Shown: positions 1 through 7,503 of the stretch, one piece after another
Layout: each line of letters begins with the position of its first letter
How positions within the stretch are numbered: position 1 is the stretch's first letter
Assembly (NCBI GenBank): GCA_965198095.1
Contig: OZ240239.1
Span: 1,302,001-1,366,000 of the forward strand
DNA from: CBDFJH01 sp965198095
GTDB taxonomy: Bacteria; Latescibacterota; UBA2968; GCA-2709665
Reading direction: 5' to 3'
Length of the DNA stretch: 64,000 bases
Notes under the pieces: generated by a model
Told to the model about the DNA's origin: nothing
The model's database searches: none
The model's input: only the letters and a program-made list of their open reading frames with translations
Position numbers and translations under genes: made by a program

Positions 1-1
1 C

Positions 2-295
2 GCCGAGGTGATTGATCCGAGAACGCTGGTCCCGCTCGACCGTGAAGCCCTGATCGCCTCGGCCTGCAAGACCGGCCACGTCGTGATTGTGGACGAAGGA
101 TGCAGGAATTTCGGGATCACCGCGGAGCTCGCGGCGACGATCACGGAGGGGGCCTTCGACTATCTGGACGCCCCGGTTGCCCGGATCGCGGCGATGGACG
201 TGCCCGTACCGTTCAGCCCGGCGATCGAGTTCGAGACGATTCCCAACGAGGAGAAAATCATCGCGGAAGTGCGGGCCCTTTTCGAGCGGGCGTAG
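2..295 (+). CDS. 2-oxoacid dehydrogenase E1 component, beta subunit, C-terminal end (partial)
   Basis: This frame is open from the window edge and encodes about 97 residues of the C-terminal transketolase-like domain of a pyruvate or branched-chain 2-oxoacid dehydrogenase E1 beta subunit. The segment IDPRTLVPLD, the core VVIVDEGCRNFG, and the terminal block around VPVPFSP are typical of the family. In the intact E1 heterotetramer this domain helps form the subunit interface and binds the E2 core. The start lies outside the window. No E2 gene follows directly; the next gene is convergent. A lipoyl-domain E2 gene starts 63 kb away on the same strand. Which 2-oxoacid is the substrate cannot be decided from this fragment. 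Confidence 0.88.
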   Translation, partial: AEVIDPRTLVPLDREALIASACKTGHVVIVDEGCRNFGITAELAATITEGAFDYLDAPVARIAAMDVPVPFSPAIEFETIPNEEKIIAEVRALFERA

Positions 296-361
296 AAGAG
301 GGACGCGGAGACCGTCGCCCCGCCTCTCAAACGCCCGCTCAACCTGACATCTGCGTATCTC

Positions 362-2185
362 CTAGGATTTATGTAGCGCCTCCCCCAAGGCCTCAGCCTC
401 CTCCAGCAATTCCCGAAGCACCGTCAAGCCGCCCGCAAAGAACCCGGCATCGGTGATGTCCACACCCATCTCCTTCAGCAGGACATCCGGGACCTCCGAC
501 CCCCCCGCGGCCAGCAGGCTGAAGTAGCGGGGAACGAACGCCCGTCCCTCCTCTCGATACTTCTGATAAAGCGCCAGAACGAGAAGCTCTCCGAAGGCGT
601 AGGCATAGCAGTAGAACCGCGTATGGATGAAATGGGGAATGTAGATCCACCACAAGGAATAGTTCTCCGTGAGTTCCACGGCATCGCCGTGCATCGGCCG
701 GTTGGCCTGCATCCAGAGATCCCCGATCCGCTCGGTGGAAAGCTCCCCTTCCTCCCGCCGAGCGGCGTGAAGCTTCTGCTCGAACCGCGTCAGCACTACC
801 TGGCGAAAGGCCGTGGCGAAAGCATCTTCCAGCTTGCCGCAGAGCAGGCTGAGCCGAACTTCCGGATCCGTTTCAAGCTCCATGAGACGGTGAAAGACGA
901 GCATCTCCCCGAACACGCTCGCGGTTTCCGCAAGCGTCAGCGGCGCATCGCACTGTAGATAGCCCCTTTCGCTCGCGAGCGATTGATGGATGCCGTGACC
1001 CAGTTCGTGGGCCACGGTCATCACGTCGCGCATACGGTCCGTATAGTTCACGAGGACATAGGGATGGACCGAGGGAACGGTGCTGGAACAGAACGCCCCG
1101 CCCCGCTTCCCGAGCCGGGGATCGGCATCGATCCACGATTTTCTGAAGAAGGCGCCAACGATCTCGCCAGCGCGCCCATCGAAGTCGGCATACGCAGCCT
1201 CCACGATCTGTCGACAGCGCGTCCAGTCGTACGACGGTGCGTCTGCGAAGGTCGGCGCGTAGCGGTCGTAGTCAAACAGTCGATCTACGCCCAGAAGCCG
1301 GGCCTTGAATCTGTAATACCGCTGGACGATGTCGTGCCCGGACTCGCTTGCGGCAAGGAGCGTGTCCACCACCTCCTGATCGATCTCGTTGGAGAGGTTC
1401 CGCGAAGCCATCGGCGTCGGAAAAGATCGAAGCCCATCGTCGACCTTGTGATCCAGAACGACCACGTTGAAGATGTAAGTAAGCAGCTGACGATAGGAGC
1501 GAAGCCCTTCGGTGAATCCTTCTGACGCCGCCGCCCGCTGACTTCGGTCGGGATGATAAAGCAGCGCGAGCACCTGCTGCTCGTTCATCTCCTTCACCTC
1601 TCCGTCGCACGAAACTTTGAAGCGCGCGGCGGACAGCGTTTCGTCGAACAGGCGGACAAACGCTCGCGATCCCGTATTGGCCTTTTCATCCAGAATCTTC
1701 TCTTCGGGTTCCGAAAGTCGGTGAGGACGCAGCTTCCGTTCCTTCTCCAGGTAATGTCTATAGCGTGAGATCTCCGGCCTGCCCAGGAGGACTTCCGCTG
1801 CGCCGTCGGGCACGTCGAGCCACTCAAGCTCGAAGAAGATGAGGTGCTTCCGAATCGCCGTGCTGCGTTCCCGAACCGACTGCAGCAGGGCCCCCCGCTT
1901 CGGGTCATCGCTCTGCGCGGCGTGCAGGAGATGGACATAGGCCACGGCACGCCCGACCTGCTCCAGAATCGCTTCGTAGTCTGCGAGCGCCTCGAGAAGC
2001 TTCGCGGAAGGGGTCCCCTCTTCACTGAAAACCGTCCCCCTGTATTTCCGCTCGAAATGGTTTGCCCGCTGCTCCGCCGTTTCGAGGTCCGCTCGGAGCG
2101 CAGGGTCGTCCATCCCGTCATAGAGGTCGCCCAGGTCCCACGCAATCCCATCCGCACTCGACGGCTCACGTGCACGTTCGTTCAT
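362..2185 (-). CDS. pepF: Oligoendopeptidase F (M3B family zinc metallopeptidase)
   Basis: This 607-residue cytoplasmic zinc peptidase is predicted to cleave short oligopeptides. The zinc motif HELGH lies at about residues 393-397, and the third ligand is the Glu of the downstream AETASVFGE segment. The length of about 600 residues and the tail (ENYSLWWIYIPHF, then CYAYAFG) fit the PepF/M3B family. I chose the ATG at 2185, giving MNERAREP, because the upstream in-frame extension to 2242 is not family-like and a GGGA lies just before this start. The gene is convergent with the E1-beta gene, with only 66 bases between the stops. No terminator was recognised between them. Confidence 0.93.
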   Translation of the reverse strand: MNERAREPSSADGIAWDLGDLYDGMDDPALRADLETAEQRANHFERKYRGTVFSEEGTPSAKLLEALADYEAILEQVGRAVAYVHLLHAAQSDDPKRGALLQSVRERSTAIRKHLIFFELEWLDVPDGAAEVLLGRPEISRYRHYLEKERKLRPHRLSEPEEKILDEKANTGSRAFVRLFDETLSAARFKVSCDGEVKEMNEQQVLALLYHPDRSQRAAASEGFTEGLRSYRQLLTYIFNVVVLDHKVDDGLRSFPTPMASRNLSNEIDQEVVDTLLAASESGHDIVQRYYRFKARLLGVDRLFDYDRYAPTFADAPSYDWTRCRQIVEAAYADFDGRAGEIVGAFFRKSWIDADPRLGKRGGAFCSSTVPSVHPYVLVNYTDRMRDVMTVAHELGHGIHQSLASERGYLQCDAPLTLAETASVFGEMLVFHRLMELETDPEVRLSLLCGKLEDAFATAFRQVVLTRFEQKLHAARREEGELSTERIGDLWMQANRPMHGDAVELTENYSLWWIYIPHFIHTRFYCYAYAFGELLVLALYQKYREEGRAFVPRYFSLLAAGGSEVPDVLLKEMGVDITDAGFFAGGLTVLRELLEEAEALGEALHKS

Positions 2186-2428
2186 TTCGATTCCCATCAT
2201 CCTGTTGATGACTATCGGGGCAGACGAGCGCAGGCAGTGCATCGCGTCCCCCGTTAGAGCGCCTCGAGGTTTGGAAAACCTGAAGCGATTGCGTATATCC
2301 GCTGCCCGTTCCCAGTGTGCCGTTTCTCCAGATCAAGGGCCGTCTTCGACCTGCCGGTTTGATAACCCTTAATCTGCGTAAACGGCACTTTTTTGTCAAA
2401 ACTGTTTACATTTGTTGTTGGAGCAATG

Positions 2429-2471
2429 CCCGGGACCGTCTCCGATCCGGGCGCGGAGGGTCGTCAGGCAA
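2429..2471 (+). repeat. 43-bp imperfect direct repeat, copy A (copy B at 3093-3135)
   Basis: Both copies begin CCCGG, contain a GATCCG core and end in GGTCGTCAGGCAA, with about eight mismatches over 43 bases by eye. Copy B lies directly upstream of the first RND start codon. The pair flanks the dispersed repeat and the hairpins, so the segment between them may have arisen by duplication or insertion. Confidence 0.6.
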
Positions 2472-2556
2472 GTCATTACCTCTTGTAGCCGCCTGGAGCG
2501 TCTTATTTGCGCGGATGCTTTTTCGGATATCCACCTGGTAATAGCTAGAAAACATC

Positions 2557-2637
2557 TAACCTGAATAATTCATAAATTTGCAGGAAATCTTCATAATTTT
2601 ATGTGGAACAATCAGTGATCCAATTTGAGCTGAAAAA
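2557..2637 (+). repeat. Dispersed repeat, copy 1 (second copy at 47841-47920)
   Basis: About 80 bases beginning TAACCTGAATAATTCAT match 47841-47920 with only a few differences. The match stops after GAGCTGAAAAA. The first 17 bases recur in inverted orientation at 3064-3080 with one mismatch, which looks like terminal inverted repeats enclosing about 524 bp. No transposase lies between these ends. Confidence 0.7.
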
Positions 2638-2958
2638 CTTTGTTTTGGTGCAATAGCTGGAGAGCCCAGTATGTACGCAGATTGTTCAGATTTCACGAGT
2701 GATTCGGGCCAGATGTCATCGCGGCCGTGGCGTTTCGGCTCCCTGGCTGCTTCGGCGTTCCTCCTCCCCAGGGGTCCGGGCCCTCTGTGGGACGGGGCCA
2801 GGTGCGGGGGTGGATGTGGGGGCGAATGGAAATTCGCGGCGTGGGGGCGGGTCCCGCAGTGGGCATCAGGCGGGGGGAGGCGTTCATTCCTTTCGCGGCG
2901 CCAATCGTTTCCAGTGAGGCTGAGTCGCCACGGCCCGAGCCTCCCCGGCGTTTGAGGG

Positions 2959-2993
2959 GCCTGCCTGCGCCGCGTTGGGCGCGGCAGGCAGGC
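2959..2993. repeat. GC-rich stem-loop
   Basis: The segment starts GCCTGCCT and ends AGGCAGGC (8-bp outer stem), with an inner GCCGCG/CGCGGC stem, a two-base bulge and a TTGGG loop. There is no T-tract, so it is not a classical terminator. It lies between the TIR-like ends. Confidence 0.6.
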
Positions 2994-3009
2994 GCCCTTC
3001 TTTTGTCAC

Positions 3010-3032
3010 CTTTTCTTGGGCGACAAGAAAAG
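3010..3032. repeat. Perfect 9-bp stem-loop
   Basis: CTTTTCTTG pairs perfectly with CAAGAAAAG around a five-base loop (GGCGA). Similar hairpin repeats are common as extragenic elements in proteobacteria. It sits 17 bases after the GC-rich stem-loop. Confidence 0.6.
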
Positions 3033-3063
3033 TAGAGTACAAGTGACTTTCCTAACCTTTTCT

Positions 3064-3080
3064 ATGAATTATTCAGGCTA
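3064..3080 (-). repeat. Inverted partner of the dispersed-repeat end
   Basis: ATGAATTATTCAGGCTA is the reverse complement of the 17 bases at 2557-2573 with one mismatch. Together they look like terminal inverted repeats bracketing 2557-3080. Confidence 0.6.
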
Positions 3081-3165
3081 ATTAGAGAAATTCCCGGAAA
3101 TGTCTCGGATCCGTCCGCAGACGGTCGTCAGGCAAACCCTTCCCTCCCTTTGAGGCAGGACTTGC

Positions 3166-6100
3166 ATGCAGCGTAGCATTTTCAGCGGGGGCGCATCGCT
3201 GCTCCCGCGCATTTCCGTGACCCGCCCGGTCACGGTAACCGTGTGCCTGGTCGCCCTGCTGGCCGTGGGTCTGGTTTCCTATTCCCGGATTCGGATTCAG
3301 GCGTTCGCCACCGGTCTGGATTCCTCCTTTATCTACGTCGGGGCTTACATCCCCTCAGCCACCTCGCCACAGGAGAGAGATCAGCAGGTGGGGCGGCTGA
3401 TGTCGGAACATTTTCGGACGCTCAAAGGGTTGCGAAAGATCGAGGTCAAGAGCGGCGAAACCAATACCTCCGCCCGGCTTTATTTTCGCGGAGGTCTCGA
3501 TATGGCAGAGGTCTACAACCGGCTCATGGACCGAGTGGATTTGTTGAAACGCGTGCTACCGGAAGAATACGAAAGCGTCGTCAGAGTCTATAAACACAAT
3601 CCCGAGACAGATAATGTGGTTCTTTACGCGGGCGTCGCCCTTCCAAAAGGGGTTGAGAACGCCCGTTATCAGCTGGAACGCCTTGTGCAGCCCAGGCTGG
3701 AGCGGATCCCGGGTGTGGCCTCCATCTCGATAAGGGGGACCCCGGAAACGGCGGTGATGATCGAGCTGGACCAGGAAAAGCTCCGGACGCGCGGCGTGAA
3801 TCCGTATGAGCTCGTGCACACGCTTCAAGGTGACAATTTCGTCATGGGGGGCGGTACCGTTCGTGAAGGTGGAAAAAAATTCTACGTGCGGTCGCTGGCA
3901 CGCTTTGAAAGTGTTGAGGAGATCGGGAGCGCGTCCATTCCTACGGAGCGGGGCAACGTGTCGCTGAACGAAATTGCCACCATCTCACCCAACGTGCCCA
4001 CGCGGTTCTGGTTCAACACACTCGACGGAAGTCCGAGCGTCGCCATCGGCGTCTACAAAGATTCGGGCGGGAACATCGTAAAACTGTGTGATGAGGTCGA
4101 GGCCGAGCTGAAAAAGATCGAAGACGAAATCGGGTTCAAGTTTGAACTGTTTTTCAGCCAGGGGAGGCTGATCCGTGAATCGATGGCGAATCTCCGGAAC
4201 ACCGGGCTGTGGGGCGCGATCTTCGCCGCCATTGTCCTGTTCTTTTTTCTTCGTGCGGTTCGGATGACGGCGTTGATCACCCTGGCCATCCCCCTCTGCG
4301 TGATGATTTCGGTTACGTTACTTTACTTCATAGACTGGTCCCTGAATCTGCTGACGATGATGGGCCTGATGGTCGCGATCGGAATGGTGGTGGACAACGC
4401 GATCGTGGTCGTGGAGAACATCTACCGAAGACGGGTGACGGGAGAGGACTCGCACGACGCATCCATACGAGGCGCCAGCGAGGTCGCCCTCGCGATTACG
4501 ACGGCCACGCTCACGACGGTGGTCGTGTTCCTGCCGCTGATGGTGATGAGCGGCGACGTGGATCTCTCCTTTTTTCTGTCGCGCGTGGGTCTACCGGTGA
4601 TTGTCGCGCTCGTCGGTTCACTTTTCGTGGCTCTGCTCCTTATTCCGGTTGCGGCAAAGCGGGTGGCCGAGACTCGGATAAAGCGAGATCCAAGAATTAT
4701 CGACAGGCCCAGAGGGGTCTATCTCATCGGACTTTCCTGGGTGCTGCGTCACCGGAGGGATGCAGTGTTGATCGCGCTTGCCCTCTCTGCATCGATGCTC
4801 TACCCCATGGAGAAGGTCAAGCGGTCAGATTCCATGCGAGGCGTGGACAACAGCATTCATCTAAGTCTCCGTCCACCCCGGTTTCTTGAGTGGGACGAGC
4901 TGAGTGAAGTCGCGAGCGAGGTTGAGGCGTTCCTGGACAGCCGGCGGGATGTCTACGGGATTCGGAACATTCGGTTTGCCTACTGGCCCGGCTCAAAAGG
5001 GAAGCTGCGGTTTTGGATCCTCCTGGAGGAGGAAGGGAGCGTGCCCTGGTGGCATCAAGCTTACAGGGAGTTCAGGAAATGGACGGGATATCCTCTTGAT
5101 GATCGGATGGATCGAAAGGCCGTGGTCGAAGACATCCGGGAGCACATGCCTACGTTCGTGGGACACCGGGTGCACCTTGACGGAGGGGGCATTGGAACGC
5201 CGAACCTCGCGATCGAGCTGGCAGGGGACGATCGCGATCTACTGGCCAAGCTGCGAGCCGAAGTCGCGAGAAGATTGACGGAGATCCCTTCGGTCACGGG
5301 TATCTTCACGGAGAACGACAGCGGTTCGGATGAGGTTCGTATCGAGATCGATCGGGAGTCGGCCCAGGCGTACGAGATCTCCCCTTACAGAGTCGCCAGG
5401 AGCCTGTCCTACCAGTTCGGAGGCGTGGCACTTCCCGGATACGTCTCAAGAGACAAGGAAATGGACATACGGCTTCACCTGAACAAGCTGGACCGTCGGT
5501 CGGTCCAGCAGCTTAAAGATCTTGGGTTTCAGTCCAAATCGGGGGAGGAGATTCCGCTTTCTGCCTTTGCCTCCCTTCAAATTACCGGGGGGCTGAAGAC
5601 GGTATTGCGGAGAGACGGAAAGCTCGTCCTGAGTTGCCAGGTGTTTGCGAAGGAGGAAGATCTGGACAGCCTTTACGGAGAGATCGACCGCGCGATGGAA
5701 GGATTCAAGATGCCTCCGGGTTACTCCTGGGACAAAGGGGAGCGTTACGGCAAGTTCAGGGAATCGGAAGAGGCGATGCAGTTTGCAGTGTTGCTGGCCA
5801 TCACGTTCGTGTTCCTCTTGATGGGCGTGCTGTTCGAGTCGTTGATCCTGCCGTTCTCGGTCCTGTTCTGCATCCCGTTCGCTTTTCTTGGCGTCTACTG
5901 GACCCTCTTCTTGACCGAAACGGTGATGGACCGGATGGCGCAGGTGGGGATCATCGTCCTGATCGGGGTGGTGGTGAACAACGCGATCGTGCTCGTCGAT
6001 ATGGTGAATCGGCTGCGTGCCGAGGGCAAGGATCGGATGGAGGCGATCCTGGAGGCGGGCACGAACCGGTTTCGTCCGATCTTGATGACCACCTTTACGA

Positions 6101-6339
6101 CGGTGTTCGGGCTGGTGCCGATGTCGCTTACGTCGAATACGCTGATGGGCGTGCCCTATTCCTCGATGGGGCGGGCGATGGCGGGGGGACTGCTGTGTGC
6201 GACGTTTCTGACGCTGTTCGTCGTGCCGCTCTTCTACACCTGCCTGGATGATCTGAGAACGGCTCTGCGCGGCATCCTGTTTTCAGCCTTCTCTCGAACC
6301 GGGACGGTCTCCTTCAGGCGTCCGGAGCCGGCCGATTAG
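3166..6339 (+). CDS. RND transporter permease, array copy 1
   Basis: This 1057-residue protein is predicted to be an inner-membrane proton-driven efflux permease of the RND (AcrB-like) superfamily. It has a cytoplasmic N-terminus with LLPRISVTRPVTVT, TM1 at about 22-39, a periplasmic porter half, TM2-6 from about 350, a second porter half, and TM8-12 near the C-terminus. TM4 carries GMVVDNAIVVVEN with Asp410 in place of the usual double Asp. TM10 carries VVNNAIVLVD with Asn938-Asn939 where AcrB has its relay Lys. The protein ends PEPAD, as all array members do. Its N-terminal half and first porter most resemble array copy 5 (AFATGLD, FFSQGRLI). No adaptor gene is adjacent. The substrate is unknown. 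Confidence 0.95.
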   Translation: MQRSIFSGGASLLPRISVTRPVTVTVCLVALLAVGLVSYSRIRIQAFATGLDSSFIYVGAYIPSATSPQERDQQVGRLMSEHFRTLKGLRKIEVKSGETNTSARLYFRGGLDMAEVYNRLMDRVDLLKRVLPEEYESVVRVYKHNPETDNVVLYAGVALPKGVENARYQLERLVQPRLERIPGVASISIRGTPETAVMIELDQEKLRTRGVNPYELVHTLQGDNFVMGGGTVREGGKKFYVRSLARFESVEEIGSASIPTERGNVSLNEIATISPNVPTRFWFNTLDGSPSVAIGVYKDSGGNIVKLCDEVEAELKKIEDEIGFKFELFFSQGRLIRESMANLRNTGLWGAIFAAIVLFFFLRAVRMTALITLAIPLCVMISVTLLYFIDWSLNLLTMMGLMVAIGMVVDNAIVVVENIYRRRVTGEDSHDASIRGASEVALAITTATLTTVVVFLPLMVMSGDVDLSFFLSRVGLPVIVALVGSLFVALLLIPVAAKRVAETRIKRDPRIIDRPRGVYLIGLSWVLRHRRDAVLIALALSASMLYPMEKVKRSDSMRGVDNSIHLSLRPPRFLEWDELSEVASEVEAFLDSRRDVYGIRNIRFAYWPGSKGKLRFWILLEEEGSVPWWHQAYREFRKWTGYPLDDRMDRKAVVEDIREHMPTFVGHRVHLDGGGIGTPNLAIELAGDDRDLLAKLRAEVARRLTEIPSVTGIFTENDSGSDEVRIEIDRESAQAYEISPYRVARSLSYQFGGVALPGYVSRDKEMDIRLHLNKLDRRSVQQLKDLGFQSKSGEEIPLSAFASLQITGGLKTVLRRDGKLVLSCQVFAKEEDLDSLYGEIDRAMEGFKMPPGYSWDKGERYGKFRESEEAMQFAVLLAITFVFLLMGVLFESLILPFSVLFCIPFAFLGVYWTLFLTETVMDRMAQVGIIVLIGVVVNNAIVLVDMVNRLRAEGKDRMEAILEAGTNRFRPILMTTFTTVFGLVPMSLTSNTLMGVPYSSMGRAMAGGLLCATFLTLFVVPLFYTCLDDLRTALRGILFSAFSRTGTVSFRRPEPAD

Positions 6340-6365
6340 AGAGCAAACAATGGGGAGATCGGCGT

Positions 6366-7205
6366 ATGCAGATTTCGATTTTTACGGATGAGATCGACCG
6401 CAAGCGTCCCGGGCGGGCGATCGCCCTGGCGTCCGAATGGGGCGTGACCCACGTCGAGCTACGTTCTCTTCCGGGGGGACGGTTCCCGGCCGTGGCGGAC
6501 GATGAGATGGAGACGTTCTACAAACGGGCGTGCGATGCGGGACTCGCTATTTCGGCGGTCTCGCCCGGGTTTTTCAAGTGTAAGCTGGATGATCCTTCGG
6601 TCGAGGCCGGGTTCACCGGGGGGCTGCAGCGCGCCTGCGCGTGGGCGAAGCGCTGGGGGACGGACATGGTTTCCTGCTTCGCCTTCGACCGGGACGACAG
6701 GGGGCAGGTTCCCGCCGAGGTGATCGACCGTGTCGGTGAGATGGCGGATCTCATCCGGCGCGAGGGCTGTCGCCCCGTCCTGGAGAACGAAGCCGCCTGC
6801 TGGGGCGCGACCGGCCTGGAGGCGGCCGAGATCGTTCGCCAGGTCGGCGTCGAACGAATCGAGCTCTGCTGGGACCCGGGAAACGCCGCTCGCGCCGGAT
6901 CGAAAAGGCCCTTTCCGGACGAGTACGAGACGCTGAAGGACCTGGTCGCTCACGTGCACGTGAAAAACTACGATCCTGCTGCGGGCCGGTGGGCGCTGGC
7001 CGAGCAGGGGATCGTGGACTGGCCCGGCCAATTCAGGGCGCTCCGCGCGGACGGCTACGACGGGTTCGTGGTCATCGAGACGCACCTGGCGCTGAGTCCT
7101 GACGCGTTCGAGGTCACCGACCCGGATTTCAGCGAGCTGGATTCGAACAGCTACCGGAATCTGGCGTTCGTCCGCGAGTGCCTCGAGATCCATAACGGAA
7201 TATGA
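6366..7205 (+). CDS. Sugar phosphate isomerase/epimerase (AP endonuclease family 2, TIM barrel)
   Basis: This 279-residue soluble protein belongs to the xylose-isomerase-like TIM-barrel superfamily. The start MQISIFTDEI, the metal-binding-type segment VLENEA, ELCWDPGNAA, the HVHVKNY strand and the final FVVIETH Glu/His are characteristic. Such enzymes isomerise or epimerise keto-sugars or inositol derivatives; the substrate cannot be told here. GGGGAG lies eight bases before the ATG. It begins 26 bases after RND copy 1, and its stop is one base before the start of the RND stub at 7207, so it is embedded in the RND transcription unit. It has no obvious functional link to efflux. Confidence 0.85.
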   Translation: MQISIFTDEIDRKRPGRAIALASEWGVTHVELRSLPGGRFPAVADDEMETFYKRACDAGLAISAVSPGFFKCKLDDPSVEAGFTGGLQRACAWAKRWGTDMVSCFAFDRDDRGQVPAEVIDRVGEMADLIRREGCRPVLENEAACWGATGLEAAEIVRQVGVERIELCWDPGNAARAGSKRPFPDEYETLKDLVAHVHVKNYDPAAGRWALAEQGIVDWPGQFRALRADGYDGFVVIETHLALSPDAFEVTDPDFSELDSNSYRNLAFVRECLEIHNGI

Positions 7206-7206
7206 G

Positions 7207-7395
7207 ATGAACGAGAAGTCTTCTTTGCTCCCCCGCATCTCCGTGACCCGTCCGGTGACGGTGACGATGTGCCACTTGGCCCTGCTGGCGGTGGGCCTGG
7301 TCTCCTACGCCCGAATTCGCGTTCCTTCCCTTCCGGCCGGGAAAATCCCGGGATTTACACGCAGATCGAAGGGCGGGGGAAAGCCTGTCAGGTGA
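7207..7395 (+). pseudogene. N-terminal stub of an RND transporter gene
   Basis: The first 38 or so residues (MNEKSSLLPRISVTRPVTVTM, then LALLAVGLVSYARIRV) match the cytoplasmic tail and TM1 of the array permeases. The frame then runs into unrelated sequence and stops at 62 codons. From about 7367 the DNA matches the intergenic region that precedes copy 3 (10856 onward). The simplest reading is that nearly the whole RND gene was deleted, leaving its start joined to downstream spacer DNA. It marks a seventh member of the array. Confidence 0.85.
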
Positions 7396-7500
7396 GCCTT
7401 GTCTCTCGATACACCCCTCGCCCTATGAGTTGACACGATACGCCCCTGTCATACGCGGAAATGATGTCAACGATTTACCGCTCCCGGTCATAACAAAGAT
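7367..7500 (+). repeat. Intergenic repeat unit upstream of RND copy 2 (copy at 10856-11034)
   Basis: Two blocks match the spacer before copy 3: ATCGAAGGGC to CCTCGCCCTATG (about 62 bp), and GTTGACACGATACG to TAACAAAG just before the start codon (about 70 bp). Between the blocks, copy 3's spacer has about 40 extra bases carrying a ribosome-binding site and ATG for a small leader ORF; here they are missing. The second block recurs at 48158-48222. It begins GTTGACA and returns as TGTCAAC about 43 bases later, giving a 7-bp inverted repeat. Confidence 0.75.
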
Positions 7501-7503
7501 ATG

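Larger units (their letters stand above)
2186..3165. other. Repeat-rich non-coding gap between pepF and the first RND gene
   Basis: No convincing gene lies here; the short ORFs present have low-complexity translations rich in Gly, Pro and Arg. The gap contains a 43-bp imperfect direct repeat (2429-2471 and 3093-3135), a dispersed repeat copy at 2557-2637, an inverted partner of its end at 3064-3080, and two strong hairpins at 2959-2993 and 3010-3032. A minus-strand TTGACA at 2399-2394 could belong to a pepF promoter, but its -10 is poor. The arrangement resembles a small non-autonomous mobile element or an insertion relic upstream of the RND array. Confidence 0.6.

Noticed and set aside
2671..3035. 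Overlapping short frames in the gap before RND copy 1
   Set aside because: Gly/Pro/Arg-rich low-complexity translations that run through hairpin repeats; no ribosome-binding site or family.
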